Origin: Balanoglossus misakiensis
Taxonomy: Eukaryota > Hemichordata
Direction of reading: 5' to 3'
Assembly: GCA_040954595.2 (NCBI GenBank)
Contig: CM082586.2
Location: 4,092,001 to 4,156,000, forward strand
DNA: 64,000 nucleotides
The notes beneath the pieces are model-generated. The model saw only the letters and a program-made list of their open reading frames with translations. It made no database searches and was not told where the DNA came from. The position numbers were made by a program, and so were the translations under genes. Shown here piece by piece: positions 15,701-28,700 of this stretch (its first letter is position 1; every line of letters begins with the position of its first letter).

Positions 15701-18700
15701 TTCAGCGCTGGGTCAGGATGTGGGAGATGTCACGCAGCCTGGTCGACCGGACAGAGAGATTCACAGCGCGGGGGCGAGGAAAGTGACAGTGTCCAGGGAA
15801 GAAAGAAAAGGTTAGTGTCTGATGATAGTGTTACAGTCAAACCTGTGTTAGTGGCCACCTCTATTTAGTGGCCACTTCTTTGTTATAGTCCCTGTGCAAT
15901 TCACATGTACATTGATTGACCTGTTTATAGAGGCCAGTTCAGGGGAAGTCTGTGTGTGTGGATTGTGAAACTTTGTTAGATGCTGAAGAAATGTAATTTG
16001 TACACCTGAGTTCATGTGCTGAACAAATTATAATGAAGATGCATTTTCCATAATTTATTCGGCCTCCGCTTTGATTCATTCCATAATTGTATGATTGCAG
16101 GAAGCAGCAGGGCCGGAAGTCGTCTGGGAAGTCGGAAAAGCAAACGTGCCGGCTCGAAAACACCTGGTGAAGACGGCCATGCGAAAGAACAGAGCAGCCA
16201 GAAATCCTGGATGTTGGATCACGTGACCGAGGTGGTGTACCTAGCAACGCAGATAGACTTGACGACGCAGACGGAACGATGTCTGAAAGCCGTTGATGGA
16301 GGTGAACGAGATGCCATGCAGGTTAGTTATAGTTACACTATACTTTGGATTTTAGATGGTAGGGACTTTCTAAGGTATGACATGTTTTTTGAAGAGAGAG
16401 TAATTGTCACGAATGATCCATGTTTGTTGAAATTTCATTGTGCAATGCGTGTGACTGTTTCAGGAAACAATGGCCAAAGTGAACAAGAGTATAGAAGCAG
16501 CGGTTGTGATGTTGAAGGGACTCGAAGACGAGAAAGAAAGAAGAGCTAGACGAGAAAAAGAGAAGAAAAAGGAAAGAGATAGTGAGTATGCACCTTCTGT
16601 TGGAAATTTATAATTTCGTTTTCTATCTGAGTTCCCTTGGTTCTAAGAGAGTGGATGTCATTCAGAATGAATGAAATTTGAGTAACACAGCGACAAGATA
16701 ACACTACAAGAAATCTTAAACTCTTTAGGTGTTTCTACAAAAGAGGAGAGTATTCCTGCAAAGGAAGATAGTCGTAGTCTGAGTGAGACTATTTCCCAGA
16801 CGGGGAGACATAGTTCACAGCAGTCCTTCAAGGGGTCCCATCTTAGCCTAACGGAACAACCACCAATTGTTGAAGAAGGCAGCGTTATCACTGAAAAAAC
16901 TGAACCCACAGCTGATGGTAAGAAATATTTGTGTGATGGTTTATTTCACTCTCAGAATTTGAACAGACCATAATAAACACATTACAATGTACCACACTGC
17001 ATAACACATCTATAGAAATATTTGTGTGATGGTTTATTTCACTCGCAGAATTTGAATAGACCACAATAAACACACTACCACACTGCATAACACATCTGTA
17101 GACATATTTGTACCATTAACCGATGTTTTGATTTGAAATCGACAGAAGTGGAACCCAAGACCCCGGAAGCCGTGGACACCATGAAAGTGGTCCTGCCACC
17201 GGAACGGCCGAAGGTCAAAGTGGAAGTGGAAGAAGCCATCGACAAGTCGGAATTGAAACTGATGCTGTTCCCCAGCCAGATCCAGAAGATCAGCAATCTG
17301 ATCGCGTTGCTGGCCCACCAGAGAGACGTGATGAGGCGCTTTGTGGAGACCGTGGAGAGTGGTTCCGGGAAAAGCGGTCTTCTGGAAAGTTTTGATTGGA
17401 AAGCTCAGCTGCAGTACCAGTGGAATGAATCTAACATGGGCATTAACATCAAGGTAGGCCTTTTGTGGAGAATTTTTCTGTCAGTCGTAAAAATAATTTG
17501 ACCTGATAGGCAGTCTTTGACCTGTGCCCTCTAACATACATAATTTTTAAAAGCTTTGAGTTAATTCAAGGATTTCTAAAAAAAATTCTCTGAGTCAGCC
17601 CTATACCTTTGCATGAAGTGTGGATAATTGCAGCCAAAGTGAAAATTATTCTGGACAAATTACAAACAAATTTCTCCGTTTTCTCTTTCAGATCATGGAT
17701 TCTGAGTTTGACTATGGTTACGAGTACATGGGCTCGGCCAACAGAGCCGTCGTCACACCTATGACTGAGAGAGTCTTTGTCAGCCTCACACAGGCTATCA
17801 AAGCCAATATGGCTGGGCTTTGTGTCAGTCCTAACGTGAGTTCCATCAATAGTTTCTAGTGCATTGTCAAGTGTGTGGTCTTTGAATTTATAGGCCTTTA
17901 GTATAATATCTTGCTGGTCACTAAGTTAGAGAATATTATTAATTTTCTATCCATGTTGCTTAGATCTGATATGTGTGATGATATGGTTCAATTCAATTCA
18001 ATTTATTACCCTTGTTGAGAAGTATTTACATAGCTCGTGAGTAAAAAGAGATTGCATGAAAGGGTAATTGGGAACAGAAAATAGCAAGTGCTAGTCAAGT
18101 CTGTTCCCATTCCTCTGTACATTGCAGTATAAAAAATACAATGTAGTTACATTTCTATTTGAGGGCAGTGTATCTCTTAGAGAAAAGCAACATTAGGCAT
18201 GTACAATGTAAAGACAATTATGTACATGTACTTGGTTCATGGTCCAACTGATCTTGGATTTTTTGGGGGTTGTCTTAACCAGCCAGTTATTAAAGGGTTT
18301 AAATCTTGTGTATTTTCAGTGGTGTGGAAGTCGAGAGACTATACAGGAATTAAGCATCTCTCTGGGCAAACCAGTCTACATGTTCAACTGCAGTAAAACA
18401 TTGGATTCATTCATGCTGGGAGATGTCTTCAAAGGACTAGCATCCACAGGTCTGTATTTGATGTTTGTTTAAAGAATTTGTTGTGAATTTATCGCCATGT
18501 CACTAGACTATATACAACACAGCAAAGTGCAATGATCTGATCTATATGTTGCTTTCATCTACTTCTTTTAGGCGCCTGGATTTGTCTCAGCAACATCGAC
18601 TACATCAAACCGGATGTCCTCAGCATCTGCGCCCAGCTACTGCAGACCATCTTGGACAGTCTGAGATCCGGCAAGACCAGCGTCTCCATCCAGTCGGACG

Positions 18701-19671
18701 ACGTGACGCTGAACCCGCAGGCCGCGTGTTTTGCCACCATGGACAGCGCCATCAATCTGGCCCACAACGATCCGGAGAAACACCTGTTATTCGACTCGTC
18801 GGTCTCCAAGTTACCGTCGAGTTTAATCCGATCATTCCGGGTCATCTCCGTGACGAATCCGGACCTCAGAGTGGCCGTTGAAGTCATGCTGCTTAGCCAA
18901 GGTATGTGTGATAAGATTTGTGTATCAACCTGTTATTAAAATGAAAGAATCAGTTCTTCCTTTTTCTGTTTAAAACACAATGACCGTTGTTGTGTTGACT
19001 TTGCCCATACTAGTATTAGATGAAAGAGCATACCAGGGGAAGCCCATGAAATGATCAAACCACTTTTGTTTTATTGGATGACATTTCCTAAATTGCAAAT
19101 TTTTATTTCCACTCTTACAGGTTTTCTGTCAGCGACAGAGTTGTCATACAAAGTAGTGGCACTGCAAGAAATGGCATCGAACTTACTGTCAACCCTGCCA
19201 CCGATAGCAAAGAAACATTCCAGTAAGTCACCCTGACAAACATAATTTTAACGCTTTTAGTCAAAAAGTACACCCCAAACAGCCATTTGAAGACTTAGAC
19301 ATGCCTCTTTAACCATATACGGACATAATGTAAATTATCAATGATTGTATGTCTTTAAAAGACGCCTTGTGTTTCTTTTTCTATTTTCAGCATACAACCC
19401 GACCATGTCCCAGGGCTGGAGTTTACAGACATTGCAATCCATAATACAGGAAGCCGGATCAATCCTGGATGAAATGCTGACAGTGGCTATCACAGAGGAA
19501 CTCATGGAAGAAACCTGTAAGTCACGTTAAATGAATCCAACTGTGAAACTTCACAAGTCTTTTGTTTTTCCTGTGTGAATTTTGGTAAATATTATGTATC
19601 ATGTGTTGAGAATATTTAGTGTAACTGTAATTTGCTTGCTGTTTCCTGAATAATTCAAACCAGTATGTCTG

Positions 19672-19731
<60 letters not shown>

Positions 19732-22700
19732 GGTTTAGATGGTGTGATGGATTGACTAATTTTAAAGTTATACGTGACAGGATATATCGAAACATGTGTG
19801 AGATTACGCACTGAATGATAATTTGTATGTTTTTTTGATAGTGACATACCAGGATGAGTTAGTCGGCAGTTTTAAGCAGTCGTCGGAAGTGGGTGGAGGT
19901 GCACAGTCAGACTCAGAACCACAACCAACAACTGAGCAACCATCACAACCATCCACGCAACCACCGGCAGAACCACCAGCACAAGCACCGACAGAAACTG
20001 AGAAAGGTAAATTATATCAATTCCATTCATTAACAAGTCTATGTATGTCTACCTGCCTGCCTACTGTTCCTGTCCGTGTCTGACTCTCTGTCTCTGTTTA
20101 CATCTTTGTCATGTGTCCATTTATTTCCATCTCCCCTACACACAACATAATGTTCTTACACACTGTCATTCTAGGGGCAGAAACTGCTGTTCCACCGGAT
20201 GAGAAGAGATTTGAGAACGAAGCTCTGGTTCTTGCCCTCCGTGACAGCTCAATGCCAAAACTGCATGGACAAGATGCTGATGTGTTCATCACATTTTTGC
20301 AAGACCTCTTCCCAGATGTTGATGTACCACTAGACTTTGGTGGAAATACAGACAGAACTGAGACTATACGGGGTGAGTTTAATGTAGATCTGTGATCCCC
20401 TGTTGTTGGATTGATGTGTAAAGTCAGATACCAAATTTCTACAAATTTCGACCAGTCTCCACATCTATTTTATCATAAGGTACATACATTGAAGGACATT
20501 AAGGGAGAGATTTTTCTGTATTCAGCATTTGACATATCATTATTTGAAGTGAATTATTTTCTTAACGCGTAAATTGCTTCTGATGAAACATTTCACTAAA
20601 CCATCAACAGTACAGCATTGTTATGTCTCCTACATCCCGACATCTCCCTGTCATGTAGGCATGAAGCTGAACACTCCCGTCGTCAACGTAAACACAGCAA
20701 CAGGCACCCAGGCCTTCACTCCTCTTGGATCCAACGAGAAACAAGCGTTAGAAGACATCAATGAAGCTATAGCTGTTGCCACGGCTGAACTCTCCTTGGT
20801 GCCAGGTGTTGTCTTCCAAGCCAGGGTCTCGCAGTTTGCACTGCTTACAAATACCCACCAATGTGTAAGTAGCCCCACTCTACCCTTCAAATGTGTGTCT
20901 TTTGGTTCAATCCCGTTGTTTCCATTGGTGTGGTTGAACCAATTATAGGGGTGGCTGGGTGAAACTTGTCATATTTTGTTGTCAATACCATTGTAGCTAC
21001 TGTGATTCGTCATTGACTATTGATGGGCATATTGTAACCTTTATAACTTGAAATCAGACCACAGGTACAATGCAGATCAAATTTCCAATGGTATATCCAC
21101 CCATAAACTCTCTAATTTTGTGAATGCTGAGTTTCAGATGCTGATTGTTACCGCATTTGAAACATGCTGTAATGGTCACCATCTTACAAATTAAGTCTCC
21201 AGCAATGTAGCTGAAAGTCAGTTACAGCTATCAACTCCATGCTTCTACACTATACGAGCAGCAGTTCTTCACGAAACTGTATTTAGCCACGTCCCTGCAG
21301 TGCCCAACTAATAATAATTTTCCTTTTTGGCTTTTGTAGGTATTGGTGGTCGGCCCTGCAGGCTGCGGCAAGAGTGAATGCATCAATACGTACGTCGGAG
21401 CACAGAGAGAGATGGGCAAGATAGTGGGGGTGCAGAGAGTGTTTACAAGAGCCGTGGAGTCTGAGGAACTCCTGGGATACATCGACCCTACAACCAAGTA
21501 AGATTTTTTGTAATAAATATTATTATGCACTTACTGCCATAAGCAATGGCTCTCACGGAAAAAATTTCCATATTTGTACACACTGCATAGTCCCAATATA
21601 TGGCTGACATGCACATAGATTTGTGTTTGTGTATCTAAAAACTGAGTGATTGTGATATTTCTGTCTTTCTTTATCAGGGAATGGAAGGACGGTTTATTCC
21701 AGTCACTGATACGAAAACACTGCCTTCAGTCCAGTGTGGATTTCATCAACAGCAAACCATTGGTCAAAGTTGTGCATATGGATGGTGAGGTAAGCAATGT
21801 TTAAATGTATGTGTATTGTCGGTTAACAGTATTCACCCAATTCTTGTTTTTTAGCCTAGTCACAAGATCATTGTTAGCGTAACAGTTTAGAAAATAACTT
21901 ATGTTTTGTTTTGGTTTGTTGTTTCTCAGGTTGATGCACCACAAATGGAAATCCTGGGCTCAGTTTTCAACCGCAACAACAGTGACGTGCTGATCATGGG
22001 AAACAATGAAAGAATTCGTCTCTCAGATTCAGTCAGAGTTCTCTGGGAAGTAAGTACAATTTTTTGCTGTATACGGTCACCTAAGGAAATTTAGCTGCAG
22101 TTACCATGGTAAACTTGAGATCTGGCCAATCATGGATTTTCAGTGGGTGGCACACGCGTAAAAAAGAACGCCACCATATGTTCTTTAGAACACTCAAATA
22201 TGTCATTTTAGCCATATATGGGCGAATGTAAATTGGAGGTGACTGTATACCTTTAAGTTATGAAGAAATGTGAAAATATTATTTTAATAAATAATAAATG
22301 AACAAGGGTATCTGATGTAATTACTTTGACTTGTTTGTAGATGGAATCTCTCGCCGATGTGAGTCCATCAGTGCTCTCCAAAGTAGGAATTATCTCCATG
22401 GATAAATCGGACGTGGGCTGGCAGTTGATCATAGCACGATGGTTGGCCACACGTTCGGACATAGAGCAGGACATCCTGCATACACTGATGGATGTCTATG
22501 TGGAGCCGACGTTGGATTTCCTGGCAGGCTGTACCCAGCCGGCAATCATGGGGAAGTCACCCCAGCCCAGAATGCAGAGGTGCATCGATACGTCCGACAT
22601 GAATCTGGTATCGACGCTGTGTTCTTTGATGGAGGTAAGAGACTGTACTCGGTTGGTTGGGTTTCAGATCCAACAGTGAAATCAGAATTTGAATTTAAGA

Positions 22701-25700
22701 ACATGTACAATGCCTTCAGTACCCCAGAATTTTAACTTCTCTATGTTTGCAAAAGCCTAGATTATTCTGGACTTTAATCTTTGCTTCATCGACTTTCCTG
22801 TTGTGTTTTGCAGGCATTGCTGTCTCAACAGACCGACCTAGATGATCTGCAGTATGAGAGGTACTTCAACTTTGCCTGTATCTGGGCATTTGGTGGCACC
22901 CTGGAACAGAGATACAGATCGACATTCAGTCACTGGTGGAGACAACAATGGAGTAAAAGAATCGACTATCCTGAAGACGGAGAGGTGAGTGTACTGTGAG
23001 AGATCTGGGTATGTGTTATGTATCACACTCATTTGATCGCAAGCATAAAAAAATTGTAGTTCTGTCATTTGCTGAGTTACAAAATACTTCATCACAGTGC
23101 TTTCTTGTTATATTTCCAGGTGTGGGATTACTTGGTTGACAGTGAGACCAATGAATTCATTCACTGGCAAGATGCTGTTCCAGTTTATAGCATGCCTCCC
23201 CATGAAGGAATCCCAGAGGATGCCTTTGTACACACAATGTCCATTGAAGTAAGTTGTTTGTCTATTTTGAGTAGATTAAAATTCCTCCAACTACTTTAAA
23301 AGAAAACTGTTTTTCACTGTTTGAAATGAGATTTGTGATGATAAAGTGAAATGCAGTGAAAGTGCTCAATTTGTAATGCAATTGATTGATAATCTTAATT
23401 TCAGCAATTATCCTACCTGCTTGGTTTATTGAGCGACGCCGGCAAACCTGTCATGTTGGTTGGTGATAGTGGATGTGGTAAGACGGCCATTGTTAATGAC
23501 AGAATCAGGACTGTGTGTTCGGGTGAAGTGGCTGAAGTTTTGGCACTGACTGTCCACGCTAACAGGTGAGATATCGCAAAACACAATTTACACTTGAATC
23601 ATCTTGGAAGCAACAACACACAGTTCGACTAATTATTTGTCTGTAGATTGGAAAGTGTCGTTGAAATTTTGCATCGATCATAGATGGACAATTACCTTTA
23701 TGGGAATTAGCATGTTCGGAAACTGGCATTTTAACTTGCAAACGTCTGAAAACTGGCAAGTTCTGGAATTTTTTAGATAGTCTGGGAGATAGACTCATAT
23801 GGAGCGTACATTAAAAGATTACCCCTGTTAAACATTTGTCGATCTTTTCTTATCATTGCAGATTCACCACAGCCAGATTGCTGTGGCAGAGATTGGAAGA
23901 GAGACTGGAATGGAAACATGGCAGGACGTATGTGCCAAAAGGAAACAAGAAATTGATGTGTCTTGTGGATGATCTCAACCTAGCCAAGGTAATACATGTT
24001 ACTAGTATGTCTTGTCATGTCACATCACATGTCCTGGATGATACACTACACACTGTAAATTCCTCAGAATCTCATTACTGTCTTCTGTGTGTTCGATTTC
24101 AGGTTGACAGTTCAGGCAGCCAGTCTGCCTGTGAAATGGTACGTCAACACATCGACTGTGGCGGCGTTTATGACCCGGACAAGAGGGCTTGGAGAACGGT
24201 CAACAATGTGACCTACGTGACCACACTGAATCCAAGTATTTCGGCCAGTGTGCCCAAACCAAGCCAGAGATTGCTACGTCACTTTGCCGTCCTCGGATGC
24301 CCCTATCCAAGGTGATTATTTTTATAAATAATTATTGTTATAAACTTTATATGTAGAATTCTTGTAATAATAAAAAAAAACACTTCCAATTTATTATTTT
24401 AACTGTTCATAAAACTGCTATCCTGTTTCTCATCTATGCCCTGGTTTTCTTTCAGTGCCAATGAGACACATGCAATATTTTCAACCCTGGTAAACACACA
24501 CTTCCTGACGCCCCATACTTCATCAGCCACTGGCATCAGAGAGAAGGTACGTTGAAGTCATCTACGGTGTCAGTTCATCTCATGCTGTGTTTGACCCTAT
24601 TCCGTAAAATGGAGAGAAAAGGGCTGCCATTTTTGTGTGTGTTTCTCATCGCCTAGCCACATAAATTTGGCACGATCACCGAGAGACATTTCTCGATGGA
24701 ATTTTAGACTTCATAGATGATGTTTTCTGTTTCCCTTGGCGATAGATTTTGCATTCCGAGTTCAAAGAGGAAGAGCAACTGCGAGACTTGTTGTCTGTCG
24801 TCGTCAAGGTAACCATCGAAGTGCAGGACAAGATGAGGAGCATGTTCTTGCCGACGGCAGAAAGATGCCATTACATCTTCACGCTCAGAGACATGATGAC
24901 GATATTCAGGTGAGCAGAGTTTGACTAAGTTCCTGAACCTATTCACCCCCATGTCCTAATGTAGAAGTCCCAATTTATCATAGAAGACAACTGATTTGGA
25001 CCAAACCATGGTGGTGAAAGGGTCGAAGTCATGCCATTAGAAAAAGATTAAATGGCTACTGTACTCTTTTATGAGATTCACTAGACCCCACACTAAGTTT
25101 GTGCTGATTTTCTTGATCGCAAAATATAAATCTTACTAGAATAACGAGACGATGGAAATAAAACACATCAAGTCACTAGACTGTATTGCTTTATTTTTTC
25201 TCTTGGTAGAAATATCTGCCTGTCGCTGAAACCAAGATGCAAGAAAGAGGACCTCTTGTTGCTATGGCGACATGAGTGCCAGTGGGTGTATGGGGAGAAG
25301 TGTGTCAATTCTGTGGATGCCGACAGATACCAGCTGGCATTTGTCACTGCTGCAAGAAAGTTATTCACCAACGAAGAACTGGTAAGTTGGCATCAGTATA
25401 AGGCACAAAATTTTGTCAGAAATTGGATATTATGGAGCTTTTTCCGTTTCCTTCTCCTTTTTTCCAATCGAGTGGTTTTATCAAACCATACACCAAAGGG
25501 ACTGAAAAATGATTTTTCGTTTTGCAGAGGTATCTGGTTTATAGAGGTTCTTTAACATATAGTTTCATGCGAATGACTGGCATGTGTGTTCAGTATAGAC
25601 AGGTTTCCAGAATAGACAGGGTTTGGTTTAGATAGCTTTGCCTGTACTTGGTTCTGACAGACAACGAACTTACACTTAGCAATCAGTCATAGTATCCCTG

Positions 25701-28700
25701 ATCTGATCACCTCTCTCTGCGTCCAGCTTCAGACAGTGGTGAGTACGGACCAGCCGATGTTCAGCAACCTAGTGGAACAAGACAGCGGTATCGTCATGGC
25801 CGGTGTCTATCGACCGTCGTCGGGGAGCACCGTCGGCGGGGAGGAAGACAGCACCGACCAATACCAAGCTTGCTGGCAGGAGGACAAATTGAGATTCCTG
25901 GTTGAACATTCGCTGGAGGAGTACAATAAAACCCATCCGAGAATGAAACTGGCTTTGTACAGGGTAAGTTGTATTCTGTTTCAGAACTTCTGTGCCACTT
26001 CTTGTGCATGAGATTTGTTTTTTAATCAAGTAAATATTTACAGGGTAGGTTCTTCTACTAGATGCAGAGCATAGTATTACTGGGAATTCATTTTCAGTAT
26101 ATTTGCTGGTATCTGCATGATTTTGGCTGAAACAAAATTGCTGTGAAAATGCCAATATTCTTTAACCCTTTCACGGCCTTGGTTTGGTCCAAATCTGTTG
26201 TTTTCTATGGTAATATTGGATCTCTATAAAAGGAACTGGGGGTGAAAGGGTTAGGAAGCATAGGACAAATTCATCCTGCAACTCTAAACTTCTGGCTTCA
26301 GCTCTGATAATTTTTGTTTTCTGTTACCTTCTCCTGCAGGAAACCATTGAGAGAGTATGCCGCATTGCTCGGTCTATCCACTCACCTCATAAAGTGGGCC
26401 ATCAGTTGTTGGTGGCTGAAGGCTGCCCCGGGCTGGCCTCCATCATGACCAAGCTGGCGGCTAATCTCTGCGGATATACCGTCTTTAATATTAATCCGTC
26501 CCCGGTCACCTCCAGTGTGGATTACAAGATGGATCAGTTCAAATCTGATCTGGTGACGGCGTACACAAAGACAGCTGTCAAGGTGAGTGTGGTGGTTATG
26601 ACTGAGTAAATAGAGTCACTGTGCCAGTCTATCTACCTATCTGCCTGCCTGTCTGATGAAATCCTATTCACGTATAATGACAAATATGATCACAGAATTC
26701 AGAGTCCACTTCCATCATCGATAATAATAACTCACCATTCATGGATTTCTTTCAGGGTGAGAAGATACTTCTGTTGATGAACGAAGATGAACTCTTGGAT
26801 GAAGATTTCCTGATCTATGTGGGAGAGTTCATCGAAAACGGATCCATCACTCACCTCTTCTCGTATGAGGAGCAGACAACTATCATCAATTCTATCCGCA
26901 CAGAAGTCACGGCCGCCGGACTGACGTACACCAGAGAAGTTGCCTGGAACTATTTCCTCAAGTAAGTTATTGGTCCCCACGGACTGGGTCCAGGGGGACC
27001 CATAAAATGGTAGTGACATCTCTGGGAACCGAAAATATTGTAAAACGGGAAATTTTCGCGAACGATAATTTTTTGGCATACTTGGCGAGAGTCAGAAAAA
27101 AGGAAATAGATAGTCGTGAATTTTGAAAATGTGCTAAGTGAAATAAGAACACGGTAATAACCTTTTCTAATCTTGGTTTTTGTCTTGAAAAATCTGTCCT
27201 GAATAGAGAAGTGTCCTGATTACAGACTGAGGTGTCCGGAATCACATACCTCACTCGTATCAACAGTTCTGAAAATTTAGACTCCAGGTCACACACACAT
27301 ACTAACAATGTATGCTGTTGTTGTTTGTATTTGACAGGACTGTACAGAACAACTTCCGCGTCGTTCTGACTTCATCCAGTGGAAGCACAGCATTCCAGAG
27401 ACGATGCCGGGAATATCCGACCGTAACCAGCCATTTGAGGTGTCTGTGGTTCCCCCACTGGTCCAAGGAGAAACTTGTCGCACATGCGTTCTATCACCTC
27501 AAAGGTAAATTGGTACTCCCTTAGTTAATTCCACCTTATTCAACCTGGCTGTACATGTTGATGTCTTGCCACAGAAGCCTACCTAATAACACCCACTCTT
27601 GTATCTCTGCAACTAGATTTGACGAGCATATCATACATACAGAAGGAAAATCTGGCGCATCTGTTGGCTACGATCCATATCGCAATACGTCACCTAGATG
27701 GCCGGGAGAGAGATGCTGGCAGCTACAACCACCTCACTAATACTTCCTACGAGAAATTCATCGAGAGGCAAGTAGATATATTTTATGTAACACGCATTTT
27801 GAAATACACTACTCAAATTGCAGATGTTAGTGTGAGATCATGGTTTGTCTTCCAATCTCATTATTACTCTTTATTCCCAGAGTGCTCAGGCCATTTGAGG
27901 TTAAAACAGAACATTTTTATCAACAAATATTTGCTCCTGTTTTTTTTTTTCAGATTCATCTCTGTTGCCAAGGAGCGAGATGAAATGATCGAGAATGAAC
28001 ACGCAATAATGACCCAAGCTCTGCAGCACATCGACAAAGAAAATGAACTTGCGTTCAGATTGAAGAAACAACTGGAGCACGAAAAAGTGGTACTGGAGGA
28101 AAGAAAGGAGGTACAGTCCGAGTTACACTTTTATTGTCAAATTCAGATATTTTTCAGTCGTTTGACCTGATTTTGTTCTGATGTTTTTCTCTGGGCAAGA
28201 TAAGACCATAGATTTCTGGAAATTTGTACTATTCGCAAACTTTCTGGATCAGTGGCTGAATTTAATGTTTGTTTAATACTTTATGTTGCGTCTAATGGAG
28301 TCTATCATATTGATCTCATAACCATGGTCAATAATGTCTTGATTTTTGCACATAGGGCACTGTCAAACTGTTGTCTCAAATTGGACAAGACACAGCCATT
28401 GCTGAACAACAAGTCAAAATTGTCAGAAAGCAAGAAGAGAAGATTGAAAACCTCAGAAAGGTAAGCGTTTGACAGAAATACATTCTGCAGCCAAGTTGAA
28501 TCAAATCCATGGGTACGACAACAAACCAAGTCTTACAGGATCTTGCAATGAGTGAGAAAACATCTGTGATCATGTTCAATGTTGATGGTCTATGATTGTT
28601 ACTTTCCTCCCCCAGGCGTTGCCACGGTACCAGATAGCGCACGAGAGAGCCATCTTCAAAGCGTCGCGTATCGTGAAAGACACAAAACAAGTGGTGGAGT

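Noticed and set aside
18239-18319. Upstream extension of exon 37 that might supply a P-loop
   Set aside because: The upstream bases read through LDFLGVVLTSQLLKG with no GxxGxGK pattern, and TATTTTCAG at 18319 is a strong acceptor in phase.
25736-26011. Open frame continuing past exon 56 into the intron
   Set aside because: AGG|GTAAGT at 25963 is a strong donor and the next exon (GAAACCATTGAG) continues the dynein AAA4 sequence in phase.
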